Below, piece after piece: positions 31,244-44,358 of a stretch of DNA of 64,000 nucleotides. Source of the DNA: Blasia pusilla (Eukaryota; Marchantiophyta; Marchantiopsida; Blasiales); the NCBI GenBank assembly GCA_050084515.1, contig CM114273.1, forward strand, positions 23,560,001-23,624,000, read 5' to 3'. The position numbers and the translations under genes were made by a program. Every line of letters begins with the position of its first letter. Positions within the stretch are counted from its first letter, which is position 1. Under the pieces are notes generated by a model. That model saw nothing but the letters and a program-made list of their open reading frames with translations, ran no database searches and was not told the origin of the DNA.

Positions 31244-34100
31244 GTGTGGGCTTGTCGTATAGACTAACATGGACTGACGTTGACTCGAATCGACTTAACG
31301 TGGCTGAGGATTTATGTCATCAGCTCAGTTCAAGTTTCGATTCGTGACATGACGTACTGGAGATCTATTCCACTTTCATCTAGACTAGAGAAGGTTCTGA
31401 TTCGACACACGACGCGCTATGTTCGTTGTCCATCCTGCTCCACATATTTCGTCAGATGCTTTTTAAAAACAAGTTCACTTTAAATTAGACCCAAACTGTG
31501 ACCCAGGTGACCGCACAGACGCATTCTTGAGCACGACCATTCCAAATGGTCAAAAATGCACGATCCTGTTCAAAGACGAGTTGGATCGAGGAGGTGGCAT
31601 TCAAACAAATATTGATCGATCAGGCTGGAGAATTCTTGTTGATGGAGCTCAGGCAGCAACACAGATGAGTATATTCTACCTGAACTTCAATGTCGACCAA
31701 GAATTCGTCACAAACTGTCTCAAATTTAACTGCACCACCCACTAGTCAAGGACTATCCAACCAACCCAGAGAATCCCTCCAGAGCTCTCGATCTCCACAA
31801 CCATGGTCGCGGGATAAAGTCGAAGCCAGTACCACGATCTGTGTAATATCAATTGACGGGTCGATTGAATTGAAAGCTATTGACTGGAAGGAAAATAGGT
31901 AGGAAACTCAAAATGTAAACTGCTTGCATGTAGTTCCCAGTAATGTTAGATCGTGACAGAAGGTTTGAACACAGAGTTCGTAAATCGAAGACCAGCTCAC
32001 AGACTCTTAGACTAGTAGACTACACATCCTGATGACCAATACTGATGGGTTGTACATTGTACAGACCTGTCCATTTCGGTTCCGCCCTTTATGGGGGGTG
32101 CCCCCTTTTCTTTTTCGGTTGTGGCTTTCAAGTACTCTCAGTATCCGTCTTTTGTGCTCCCGATGGGTTTTCCATCATCCGGTTTTTATTGAGGCTATTT
32201 TCCCTGAGGTGGAAGTCGAGGTATCAGTCCTGGTACAGATTTCATCCAGACATCCGTTGGTTCGATTGGAAAAGCACAAGTTTGAGCTCTGGCACTAGCG
32301 ACCCCCAACCTGTCGCATCCGCCGAGGAGCACCATTTCAAGAGCACGAGATGAATGTTAAGTACCTGCGATCTTGATCCAGAAGAGCCCTGGGACAGATT
32401 AATGATCCCGAAAGACGACTCCTGCCCGCTCCACCGCGACAACAATATCGTGCACACGTGAGAGCGCGAAGTCTCAGATGCTTCTGAACTCGACGTGTTG
32501 GGGAGTCGCGATCGACAGCTGCAGGAACAGAAGGACCTACTAAAAGGCTGTACCATAACAGTCACGAGGATTTGGATGGATCGATCACGAACTGCTGGGG
32601 GTCACCCCAAAGTGATGATCAGTTCCCTGCCCCCTGCTCCCACTTCTATTGAGGTCCAGCGCACATCCATCCACACCACAGAAGACACCAGCTTCCGCTG
32701 CAAGCTCTATCACCATCATCATGGGACTCGTAAATCCGGCAAAAATTTTGGAAATCACCTCCCCTCCTCCTCCTCCTCCTCCTCCTCTCCGCACTCGGCA
32801 CTCCAACAAGTCACTTGCAATCTTTGACCACCTTCAATACGACTCGATCTCAGACGAGTTTCATTCATCAGACCTCACATAAGTCAGTGCATGCGTGGAC
32901 GTATACTCAAACACTGATTCTTCATCTTCTTCTCCTCGTTCTTCTTTATCGTGATCTTCTTTTCGCTCTTTCTTCGACGACCCGTGTGAGGACCGTAAAA
33001 CGCTCACTTGCGAACGTTCGCTCGCCTCTTTTTCGGGTGCTCGTGGAATGGGACAACCGCACGCTAGCTGTTCCGTTCGCCATCACTATAGTAAACAAGA
33101 AGCTTGTTTCTGGAAAGTAGCTGCGGTCAACCGAGGGCGGGCCCAGTCTCCTCGCTAGATTGAGCTCGCGGCGGAGTCGCATTTAGCGCGAGTTTGCAGG
33201 CACAGAATCAATCACATGGTCCATTTCACACGGTCTGCAGTGATTGTCCGAATCAAACAGGTTTTTCTGTACGCAAAACATGGGTCCGGTGACGGCAGAT
33301 GTTGTGCGCCGCACGCACTCGTAAGAGTACATAAATACAACACGTTAATCGTTCTCCGACGGAGAGATCCAATGAAATTCACCGACTCATCATGTCCACT
33401 AATTGGTCAACCTGCACCATATCCTTTTTCCTATCTTGGATTCATCCGTGCTCTCGAGCAACCGGTGCCTTCTTCCCGACTAACTGGGGCACGCAATCGA
33501 CCTTCTTAGAATCTAACTATATATTCTACCATCGATGCCTCCACCCAACGCTCCCTTGATTGCACCATTTCCTTTTCCCATCTTTGATTCAACCGAGCTC
33601 TTGAGCGACCGGTGCCTTCTCGATAAGTCCTCTCCTCTCCTCTCCTCTCTCCAACTGAACCGGACACGGAAGGGGCGGAAGGGATGCACGTTGGGAAATC
33701 GACCATGGCTTCATTTCTTACATGGTGTAGGATTGATTTACTACAAGTCATCGTGATGTATGATTGAAACCTGGTAGCGTTGATTTCACAGCAGCGTTGC
33801 TCGTCTGGTGTGCTGGCTAGGGTGCATACAAACATGCTAGGTTTTGAGCAAATCTGGGATCACCTCTGGGGAAACAGCCCCGATGCTCCCGGAGTCGCAG
33901 ATCACCACTCGCACTAATCGACCACCTAGCCAGCCAGCCGGCCCTGTTCTGCATTTTCTCTCCGATGCAACTGGAGTGTCTGTACGCACAGTGTAGATGC
34001 CGACCTTTAGCAGATACCGCTCCCATCGCCCACATCTAGTGAGGCTGATCAGCCTCCATCTCTGGGCGATGGGCTGGGATGTCCTGGCGGCCCCGTAAGG
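31244..34100. other. Unassigned moderately GC-rich stretch upstream of the ARM gene
   Basis: Short frames only and no recognisable domain. It includes a (tcc)n run at about 32757-32790 and a segment at 32085-32200 that resembles 52703-52815. It probably holds old promoter sequence plus transposon debris. Confidence 0.4.
32085..32200 (+). repeat. Dispersed repeat, copy 1
   Basis: Shares with 52703-52815 the order tgccccctt, ttttctggtc/ttttcggttg, tgtggctttcaag/tgtggccttcagg, cttttgt(g/a)ct(c/t)ccgatgggttttccatca and tttttat. This is consistent with the 3' end of a retroposon (possibly LINE), but no reverse transcriptase was found. Confidence 0.55.
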
Positions 34101-37100
34101 CATGGAATCAAATCAAAATACTCAAATAGTTATTCACTTTCTCACTAGGCCGAAAAACATATGTGGAAGTTTTCCAGCTCTTCAGAGTCCAGACCCCAGT
34201 TCGCCGTAGCTCATTTGGAGCACCACTTGCCGGGTCTAGGGTCTACACCAGTTTTCCTGTGAGTAGATGACGGAAGTCCGGGTCACTCCCGAAGCCATAT
34301 CAACTTTCTATTAGATTTTCTAACAAAAATTTTAGTCAAGTTAAAAGTTGTTTGCAAATCAATAAGGAATTCTCACACATGACTAGCGGTCCAATGCATG
34401 GTCGGACATCTATTTGACGAGTAAGAAGTGAGTAACCTTAATAAGTATGCGGCCATTTGTGAGAGTGAAGTTAGGGTTGGAGGGGGATGCTCAGAATTTA
34501 TAATTAAGAATTATGTATAGGATAAGAGGTAATGTGTGGCGGAGTCGAGGGAGTCATTCTAGTAGAAATTCAAGGAAAGGTTAGGGAGGTTTCTGGGTGA
34601 GATATGGGATGACGTCATGAGAAAATGAAAGAAAAAGCGTAGATGCATGGGCTAGTTTATTGTAGAATGAAGATAAAAAGCATATGTAGTGATAGGCAAG
34701 ATGAGGACCGTTGTATTTAGAAATGTTGAATGGTGCAAATGAGAATTATATATGCATAGAGATAGTGGAAGAATTGATTGAAGCTTGGAGAGTGGTAGGC
34801 ATGTGAACAATAGCATATAGGTGCAGGAAAATGTATCTACCCTAGGAGAAAGAGATGCAAAAGTTAGGGAATTACAATGGCCGAAATAATCAATTAATGG
34901 TAGTAATGGGAACGCTAACGTTGGTCCGCAGTATATAGTGTGAGAGTGTGGCTTATCATATGGGAATATTTTAAGCATGAACAGCCCTGAAGTCGATACG
35001 AAGTTAGCTTGATAATCATTAAGAAGTGGTAGATAGATAATAGATAATCAACATATATGATATATGTTGCCTATCTATTGAGTCACTTGTATCACTACTA
35101 ATAAGAGGTTGCACATGCTCAAAGAAATTCTTGAACTTAGAACTAGCATCCTTGAGTTTCTAACAAAGAAAAGAGATTTGTGACATATGTATGTCAATCT
35201 CCTCATAGAGAGAAGACGGAGGATTATCATGTACACCAAAATTTATTTGCAGAGCATCTAGATCTTCTTGAGTAGTTGTGAGCTTAGATAATGCATCCTA
35301 GTACGTATGAAGAGGCTCAGAATGATGGTGTTGATGAGTTGAAGAAAATTCCAAGGACTGTTCATGAGAATCTTGCATAAGGAAAATATGGTTTTGGTGT
35401 GAGAAAGAAAAAAAAAACTTATGAACTTTTTTTGAATCTCAATAATCTATGTTGAGAAATTGGCACAACATAAGGAAGGAACAAAGACAGACATTTGAAC
35501 ATTAATGCAAAGAGAAATGGTGGAAATGTAGGTTGAATATCAATTGAAGATAGTGAATCAAAAGGAAGCTACCTCGAAATGTAATAGTTTGATAAATGAA
35601 CAAAGAATATCTATGAGGAAGTGATGTTGCATAAGAGAAAAATAGTCCAACTACAATAAAGAGGTTGGAGTAAGAAAATTTATGTACAAAGAGCTAATTA
35701 CATGGTGGTAGGCTACGTGCACTTGCGCTTTGTTGGTGATGCCACAAGAGTGGAAGAATCAAATGCAGTGCGATCATAGTTAGCATTTGATGTGTTGGTT
35801 ATACCACTTGTCTCCTCAAAATCTGGAAGAATGGTTTGGGGATGGAAGGAGGAATATCGTCGGTTGTAGGAGTAAACTCATGAAGCTCACCACTTGAGTG
35901 GGCGAGTTTGAGTCTACTGAGAAGGTGTGAAGCCTTGGAAATAGATAGGTAAATGACCATGTGGATTGGAAGATCAAATTCATTACCAAGGTCCTCAACT
36001 GGTCTAAACTAATTTCCCAAGTGGCTAATGTAAGAGATCTATTTCCTTGTGAACAGGCCAGAGTAGTCTCTTTGAAGTCCATACCCTTAAGGTGCAGTGC
36101 ATCCTTCTGGATTCTTGAAAAATATAGATGAAATGTGAGTAGACATAAATAGTATTCACATTAAATGTATGCTAAGAAAAAAAAAGAATTATCAAGAACA
36201 AAATATAGAGAGTAGTCACGTGGCAAGTGCGTCTTTATTGAGAGAGCGGAATTTCTAGTCCCACGTCTTGCCTTGTGTGATTATTTTCTGTATCTGCCTA
36301 GTGGTTATGCAATGTTCCCAAAATGCAAGGACAAGGCCAAGATTATTGCAAAACCTCATTTGGTTCTCAGTGGGGAGCACAAAATGTGGTGCAAATTCCT
36401 CATGAATGTTTTGGACATCGTTGAGCATCATACTTGCAAAGTCCATGTAGAATGGAGGTAGCTGATTGAAAGTTAGATGATTGGAAAAGAACTAGAGACG
36501 GAGTAGAGCTCGGAAGCAAAGAACTTTTACTTGAGAACTTAGTGGGTTAATATTATTGTTGTTGTCGTTTGAGGCACTTGCACTATTGGGGTAAATGTTT
36601 GCTGCCCCATGATGAACTTGTTGCGCATATGACATAGGTGGATGCGGTGTAGTTGACTACTTCTTACCCTTGGATCTGGTGGAGCCGTCATTCATGGACA
36701 TTCAACGAGGTAGAAAATGCAAAGATGTTTGTGGACAAAGTAAAACTCATATTTACTGTTTTAAAGTCCTTTGGCTGTAGTGTACCAAAAATAAGTAAGT
36801 GTTGCCTACTTCGCACACACGTAATAACATAACATATACTAATCTTATAGCAAAAGCATACCTCACTACTAGAAGACATCCGCCATTGACTATGAGACCT
36901 TCACTTTTGTTTACAATTATGGCATAGCCAAGAGTGAGTGGAAATTGAATTACTTCAAATCAGAGCCATACTTGAGGGTTGAAAATTTTGTCTTGGTTAT
37001 GTCCACAAGAGTGCTTATTGTAATGTTGAGAATGTGGTCCTTATCACTGATGCTAGTAACTATACTTGTGGATCCATTTGCCGCTTGAACAGAGATTGAC

Positions 37101-38304
37101 ATTTTATGTAATCATAACAATATTGTAACAACCTATTGCAATGAACAGGAGCTAATTAAATTCATCATCATTTACTAAAAAGTGAATTCAGGTTGTGTTG
37201 GCACATCTATGAAAATCTCTGCTGGAATTATGGATGCTTGGCCGAAATATCTACTCACACTTATTGCATTAAACATCTGAAAATTAGAACAATGAGAACA
37301 GATAACAAGTGTCCCGTCTTGGATGAAGTCCATGGTTGCACTCTCATCAAAAATTAGAGTGTTGAAGGCAATGATGAATCTGGTCTACTATTGGAATAGA
37401 TAGTCTAATAGAGTTAAGAAACTGTAAATAAGTTATGTCATCAACCTTACGCATGTTTGTAGACAATATATAGGTAGATGTCTACGTCATTAGAGGTGAA
37501 ACATAAGGTGACAAACTTGGAAAAGGGTGGCAAAGCTATGGATGCAAACCGGAGGCAATTGTGACATGTCATCGACTAGAATAACCAAGTGTGTCAAAAA
37601 TATGTCAATACTATTACTTGGTCTTGTCTCATTGATTCGCATAGCTATGATCTAAAGCAGGCGTGGGATAAGCATAGAACACTAGAATATAATGATAATG
37701 TTTGCATCCTTGAGCCTAGTATACGCATCAGATGTGACATGCATATGTGGTATATAGAACGTGGAGTGTACTATAGTAGCTTGCACTTGGAGGCTTGTTG
37801 CAGCAATACCTATGCTAGCAACTAAATTTGTGCTCCCTTGACTCCCAATATTTGCACATAAATTTTGTAAAATATGTTTTACTTGATCCGGGAGCAACAT
37901 AGATAAGTATTAGGCCTAATATTCCATCTTATATTGCTGCATACAAAGCTTGCTACTCTTCATTAAGAATATGTATAGGAGGATCAACAGCAAGAACAGA
38001 AGTGGAGGGCATATATTGTCGAGGAGAATGAATGAATTCATCCTAGAGGGCTAGCTTGTAAGTCAGATGTAATACTTGGTTTTATTATGTTCTCACAATT
38101 TGAAATAATTTCAGATGTATTAAATGTACTCTGGAGATGTTACACTGGATGCTTGTTTATAATGGTGTTAATGGACTCTATACCTTTGATGATGCTACGG
38201 TGCAGGCACTCGTGGAGGTAGGCTCATTGATTGGAAGAAGAAGATAACCGATACTGCTCAGATCTAAATGGAACTCATTATATAAGAATAGTGTAAAAGA
38301 ACTC
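34101..38304. other. AT-rich, coding-like fragments, no recognised gene
   Basis: Minus-strand protein-like stretches occur, for example TTTQEDLDALQINFGVHDNP near 35270-35220 and LPDQVKHILQNLCANIGSQG near 37890-37830, broken by stops. They resemble an old transposon open reading frame spread over several kilobases. No catalytic motif was recognised. Confidence 0.35.
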
Positions 38305-39080
38305 CTACCATTGATGAAGGGGATGGAATTCAATGAATCTAGTAAGTCGTGAGGTAGGGTAGACAAAGTTTTCGAGTGTGTCAAAGCCTATTGCAGCAGC
38401 AGATGTGCTGGACTTTGAAGTCTTGAGCCCTTCATATGGAGGATTGGAGTCAACATACTTTATTGATTGAGACTTGAAGATGATTGGAATCTGCATGGAT
38501 GCAAAACAGGCTTTAGTTGACGATACGGAACGGTTCAATGCTACACCATATATGAGTTTGAATCTAACCTCATCTAAGCTTTTAAGTCCAAGGAAACGAG
38601 CAGTTACAATGTCTATACCAAGGGAACCAATCAATTCTGAATTTAGTGCATATTTGAGTAGATAGAAAGACCAATCAATATTTGTGGCACGTTGGATATT
38701 CATGTGGGCTCCCCATAAGAGTAGGAATACGGGGTGGTAAGGGATTATATTACGGTGGAGATGGGATGGCATGGACTATGGATGGATATAAGGAGTTATT
38801 TTAGGGTTAGTATCTACACGCATTCCAAGATGAAAATACAGTCGACGATTATTATCCTAATGATGCACATACCTTCCTTGCAATGGTGGAGTTGTTTGGT
38901 AGTTGCATACTCTTTGAGTAATTGTAGGATGTGAGATGAAGCATGATTCAGAGCTAAGGATAGGACTATTTGATCATCTAGTAGGGATATATATGCACAA
39001 ATCTCATATGTTACACGTACTCTATCTATATTATAATTTGAGGAGGGGGGTATTACTTTATCTAATAGCTCTTTTCTCAA
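38305..39080 (-). pseudogene. Unrecognised coding relic (two adjacent frames)
   Basis: Frame one (39080-38814) includes DRVRVTYEICAYISLLDDQI and ASSHILQLLKEYATTKQL. Frame two (38772-38305) includes RATNIDWSFYLLKYALNSEL, IGSLGIDIVTARFLGL and KACFASMQIPIIF. Composition is protein-like over 240 residues, with no domain I can name. Because it lies among similar minus-strand fragments down to 35 kb, it is probably part of a decayed transposon gene. Confidence 0.35.
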
Positions 39081-39269
39081 AGAAGTGAAGCCATCCTTTA
39101 AAAAGAAGTCTCTTTTAAAATAGCACGAACACTTGAAAATAGCGGATGAAATGGATATCCAAAACTTTGGTAAGTTAATTCAATGACGATGCTCGCCAAT
39201 ATTTTTTTACGTCTCAAACTTGGTAAATAACCTTTCCCATAGTCTATTTGCCAATTCAGTAGTAGTCCA

Positions 39270-39303
39270 AAGTTCATTCGTGCATCGCACGGGCACCAGC
39301 TAG
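39270..39303 (+). mobile_element. Helitron 3' terminus
   Basis: Reads CGTGCATCGCACGGGCACCAGCTAG and is followed by T at 39304. A CGTGC/GCACG stem with a 3-base loop lies about 10 bases before CTAG, as in plant Helitrons. It is close to the terminus at 1981 (GCATCGCACGGGCATC), so both may belong to the same family as the PIF1 relic. The 5' end was not located. Confidence 0.75.
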
Positions 39304-39772
39304 TATGCCTAATTTTCTATCCAACTGCTTGTTCAAACATCATCAAAAGTCAATGTCAAGAAAAAAATATGGCATATCCCATGCATGCACCATGCACCAT
39401 AGCTTTTTAAGTCTTTTAGACCCCTTTTATACGAAGTTGGTGTACTTGGCATTTACGGGCTAATTGAGTGTTTTGATAAATAAGTATATAGTTGCTCCTT
39501 TGCTAGATATAGATTTTGCCTTCTTAATTTATCAAGGTCCCTATTAAGAAAGAAGCAATTAGATAAAGAGCATTAGAAAATGGACTGCCTAACTTAATAC
39601 ACTACTAGATAGTAAGGTTTGTAGACCGAGAATGGACTAAAGAGCTCTCCATAATATCCTAGAGGGTTTGAAGAGTCCATAATATATGGATCAGATCATG
39701 TGTAGAAAAATAAAAATTATCTTATCTTCATAATTATTCATGATTGCACAAAAATAGACAAATCTATTTTTA

Positions 39773-40032
39773 AGACGGACAAGTTTGGACATGTCCAAAA
39801 ACATGGATTTAAGAAAGTTAAAGCTCACACTTATAATTCATGATGGAAAGCAAGGCAAGGATGGGAAGGGCAATAAGAAGAAAGGAGGAAGAAATACAAA
39901 AATGCACATCACAATGACAAATGGAAAGATGAAAAAGAAGGGGACCATAAGATTCCACATGAATAATTTTTTGTATAAAAAAATATTTAAATCCATGGAT
40001 AGGTCCACAGACACAAACTTTACCCATATGCA
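39773..40032 (-). mobile_element. MITE-like element, copy 3 of 3 (degenerate)
   Basis: Orientation as copy 1. Shared landmarks are gacggacaagt, ggacatgtcc, ttataattcatgatggaaag, caaggcaagga, gggaagggcaataa, atccatggataggtcca and ccatatgcaa. It is more diverged than copies 1 and 2 and has lost its clear terminal repeats. Confidence 0.6.
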
Positions 40033-40268
40033 ATTTTATTATTGTTAACATAATTGGTAGTGAGATTACACATTTTAAACACATGATGTTGGATTTCATA
40101 ATGTTATTTATCGAAATTGGAATTGCAATGGCACATTAGACATCCCCTCCCCACCCACAGCCAAGATAACTATCCATGCGTTCAGTGCATAAATGACGGC
40201 CATTACATGCTTCACCAATATTCAATAAGTAAATAACATATCATCGCCTAGGATTCTTTGTGTAACTA

Positions 40269-40366
40269 CATCGGCATTTGACAAATAAAGAATCCTATTT
40301 TCCTACCATGATAACGACACACATAATGGTAGGAAAATAGGATTCTTTATTTGTCAAATGCCGATG
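40269..40366. repeat. Perfect hairpin, 41-bp arms, 16-nt loop
   Basis: Arm 1 (40269-40309) begins catcggcatttgacaaataa. Arm 2 (40326-40366) is its exact reverse complement. Perfect pairing over 41 bp means a young foldback, a MITE, or a small-RNA hairpin. It lies about 700 bp beyond the stop codon of the first penta-EF-hand gene. Confidence 0.95.
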
Positions 40367-40474
40367 CATATGCCTTGGAAACTTCTAACATATCTCTTCA
40401 CAAAAGGGGCATATGTTTTAAAAAATGAATAGAAGAACTCATCAACCATGTTATCTATATTACTATCGACATTA

Positions 40475-40537
40475 AGAAAAAGACACATGACATCCCCAGA
40501 ATGTTAAACATTCTGTGGATGTCATGTGTCTTTTTCT
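40475..40537. repeat. Second hairpin, 31-bp arms, 1 mismatch
   Basis: Arm 1 at 40475-40505 begins agaaaaagacacatgacatc. Arm 2 at 40507-40537 pairs with it except for one C/A position. The loop is a single base. It is 110 bp from the 41-bp hairpin and unrelated in sequence. Confidence 0.95.
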
Positions 40538-41031
40538 CCAACATCAAAACTTAGTTTTGTTAGTCATTGTCATTATCATATCGATTTTTTAAGTTAATAG
40601 TCATATAGTGGAGAGATGATGTCATGATCACGTACACAAACGACTCCAACATGTACATTGCTCTCGGACAACCTGGATAGTCTATGAATTAAGGAATCCC
40701 CGATCCGGTCTGGTCCGTTTCTTGAAATTTTTACACCACATAAATACAAAGAGTCCTCACGAGGATGACCTTCCAAATTTGTACACAACACTCAGAGAGT
40801 CTTCAAGTTCAGGCTGTACCTCATCTCACAAAATCCAGCCTTCGCAACTTCTGAGAGGTTCAAATTTTCCTACTCAAAACTGCTATGTATCTCTAAGTCT
40901 CTTCGTGAAAATTATCCTACTCCACAGGCCAAATAAGTCCGTAAATGTACCACGATTTAGCACAAAAAAAACAACAAAGAAGTATTTTACACCGACCCAT
41001 CACCAATAGGTGCAAAACATCGACCCTGGTG

Positions 41032-43995
41032 TCATATTCTCAAGTTGGAGGCTGCAGAACAAACAGCCATGAGAAATAATTAGTTAGGTAAATGAAAGAA
41101 ATATTTAATTCATATCATAATCGTACCTGTTAGGTTTAATATGACAAGGAGAAAGGGCGCAGGCTATACAAAAAGACGAACTCACCACAGTACACCAATT
41201 GGTTAAAATCCAAAGTTATATGCCCTGTCTGATTAGTGTCAAATGCTCCAAATAAGTTTCTGCAATCAAATGAAGAAACCTTTTTGAGTCTCCTAATGCC
41301 AAAATTCTACCAATTTCTGCAATCCGTGCACAGCAGGAAGCATAGGTTTACAACCAAGCAGAGCATTGGATGAAAACGTTTGAAGGAATTGCAAGTACCG
41401 ACATGAACTGAGTATGACTTACTTTGCTGATTGAAGAAATATGCACATAGAAATATAAGTATCTAGTCGGAACTTTCCTGATCGATCCTTGTCGAAACTC
41501 TTCAGACATCAGGAAAACCATTATTAGCCTAAGAAGTTCTTGAGTTCAACCGATTGATCCAGTCCTCTCGTTCCCAGATTAAACAAACTCAGAAATACAA
41601 GAGAACCAGCTACATGAACAATTGTGACATCATCTTAATATCCAGAACAGACTGCTCCCCAGTATAAGGATTTGAGATGTATCAACCCACCTGACAAACT
41701 GTGTAAAATGAAGGTTGATCCAGATTGTATCCCGCTTGCTGAAAGGCCTGAATATTTAGATTGAAGAAAAAACATCAAGAATGGCAATGAAACACAATGA
41801 CAATACATTTGACAACCCGAGTCGTGGGAGGGCTTACACCAGAAGCGTTATTGAGATCTTTGCAACTCAACTCACAAGTCAGCATGTTGCACAGTACCAA
41901 TGGCCCTGTCTTGCAACATTTGTATCTGGCCCCAGGGCAAGGAAAGCAGAAAAACTGACTACCAAACCCTAGAATCTCAATAGATACTTTCCAAAATCTC
42001 AGGTACTGCAGCACCATACGAAAGCAACTAAGATATCACAACGGACTATACAAAAAAGAAAATTTTTCACAATTTACCCAGAAAGTTGGGTTACTTACAT
42101 TGTAAACGCTAGGCAGTGATAGATAATCCAAAGTACTGTTCAAAACACCCCAAAGTCTTTGTTAAGTTTGTAGGTTAAGTAATGAAGCTATACCCAACCC
42201 TTTTCAAGTCAGGAGTATCAATCAACAGAGGCACAGATTCCCTTCGAACTATTTAAATCTGTATGACATATTTCACTGAAATGGAATATTTGGAGCAATA
42301 CACGATATCCTTTGCAACCATTGCAATTTTATTCGATATTTGGAAACCGAAGCAGAAAATTGAGCGGAGAGAGTTTTCTCATAGTTACACACCTCTTATT
42401 TCTATGAAATGAATTTTGTACCTGCAAGGTTACAGCATTTGAAACGTCTTAGCACACCTGTTTCGCAAAGGAAACTGTAGGGCAACCTTTCAGCCAAAGC
42501 AAAAGAGCCAATGACATTTGAGGTAACTAAATGCTACAAATCAATTGATCACTGAAACTCGTGATGTACAAGAATCAAGCGCTTCAAACTGTTGTAACCA
42601 CTACAAATGCCACTGCTCACTTACCACTTCGAGGAATTTATATAGACTTACGAACTCTGCAAGGAAATATATCAACAAATACGTTGTGAGTTCAGGATCT
42701 TTATCTCATTGACCGTCGTTCAATTTCTTCTGTAAAAGCATTGACTCAATCATTTAAACGTTCAATCCACAAAGACTATTTAGAGTCAGTCCTCGAAGAA
42801 GAAAACGTTTCAACGCCCAAAATTAAGCAGAGATGCTCGCATGCAAGATATTTTACCATCAAAAGACATATTCCCGCTCAGATCCTTATCATAAAGCCTG
42901 GCATATTCAAGTCAAGAGCACACTGGTGAGCTTAAACGACAAAAGAGATCACAGTACGTGGCCCAGATGCATCTTCCTGCACACGGTATACAAGCCAGCC
43001 TCTTGCTCAAAAAAGTAATCTCCATTTGACTGCTCACAAGCCGTTCATGATGACTGTAAGAAGTTGCAAAAAAGTTTGGGGAACGTCGTTACAGCCACAT
43101 CAGTTATATCAAAATAAGGACACACCTGTCTTTGGAATTTCAATCCATACAAATAAATTTGCACAAACTGCCAATATAATATGAACTGTCTCAAAACTCA
43201 AGCCACAATTTGAACTTCGACCTCCAGTGCACAAACATACTTGATCATTTGAGACACCACAGATGGCTGGAAATGGAGATTTCCTGCAGCCAGAGCACGC
43301 TGCAGTCTGCATTTGTCAGTCTCAAGTTATCGAAGAAGCTTCCCATCAAATCGATTCTCCGATCAACCAAACGAATCAAAATTCACAACATTACGAAGTT
43401 CTTATTTTCAATCGTAATTTCTGTTCTCCACAGATCCCTCTTTTTTCCATCGGTAATCGAGCCCCCATCCAATCGAGAACGAGATCGAACGATTCTCATT
43501 TCTGCAATCTCCGTGAGCACTCTCTAGACCTATTTTCTCTGTAACTACTCCAACGCGAGGAAATAGGGACCACAAATCCAAGAGATATACGTGGTACGTT
43601 TGACCAGGATCAACCAGATTCCACAAAAGCATCGCTGCACAAGCATCCGTGAAGCAGATGCAGGAGGATGTTTAATTGACTGAAATTTGATAGTCAACAC
43701 ACACTGCGTGACACGAGTACATAAAAGAAGAGAGATACCACGCCCCTCCAGAATAAATCCATCATTGGCACTCATGCAACATCGTCGGGATCCAGTGGGA
43801 AAGCGCAGAGTGAAGGAGGCAAAATTCGAGATAATGCATGAATAAATGAATGAAAGAACTGATTTCAAGTTCGCGGGGATCCTACGAGTCCGAGACTTCA
43901 AATTTCAATACCTGTAGTTCGGAGTGGTTTACACTCCCAGAGCCATCGGTATCAACGGAATCGAACCAGAGTCGTAGATGTCCAGATTCTCCCAT
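41032..43995 (-). CDS. Penta-EF-hand (ALG-2/PDCD6-like) calcium-binding protein, paralogue A
   Basis: Ten exons: 43995-43912, 43299-43241, 42897-42857, 42656-42625, 42421-42393, 42135-42099, 41747-41691, 41499-41423, 41259-41186 and 41051-41032. Joined, they give 510 bp (169 residues) with no stop, all GT-AG. The start MGESGHLRLWFDSV leads into EF1 (loop DTDGSGSVNHSE), then RALAAGNLHF, EF2 (DKDLSGNMSFDE), a weak middle region, then AGYNLDQPSFYTVC, EF4 (DKDRSGKFRLDT), SAKNLFGAFDTNQTG and a terminus ending SNLRI. The plant PEF family has the same layout and a CTANCRI-like end. These proteins bind calcium and partners at membranes; dimerisation via the last EF-hand is known from the family. EF4 has Thr at position 12 instead of Glu/Asp. 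The exons are too short to form long open frames. Confidence 0.88.
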
Positions 43996-44358
43996 GGACG
44001 ATCACTCACCGACGAGGAAAGCTAACCAAATGGCACGAGATTCCAAAATCACGAAACCTCAAAACTCACAAATCAGAAATCCCTCCGCAATTCCCCCTGC
44101 AACGACCCCGGATCAGACAGACAAAGCAAATTCAAGTCCGCTTACACCCCCTTCAACCCCCCCGCCTTCGGATATCGCCTTCAGGAACGAACTGACGCCT
44201 TTAGCTTAGCTTGCAAGCCTTGGCTGCTGAGTCGCATATGCTCTGCCGTGTGCGTTGACGCCACTCCGAACGCGGAATCAGGTGGTCTTCACTCGGCAAG
44301 CAGTTCCTGCAATTTTCCTGACTCCGAGGTTACTGGCTACTATTTACAAAGCTTGCAC
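43996..44358. promoter_or_regulatory. Upstream region of paralogue A
   Basis: About 360 bp between the ATG of paralogue A (minus) and a possible small plus-strand ORF. No confident TATA box or other element can be pointed to. Confidence 0.3.

Noticed and set aside
32585-32882. Poly-Gly or poly-Pro frames
   Set aside because: Produced by a (tcc)n simple repeat.
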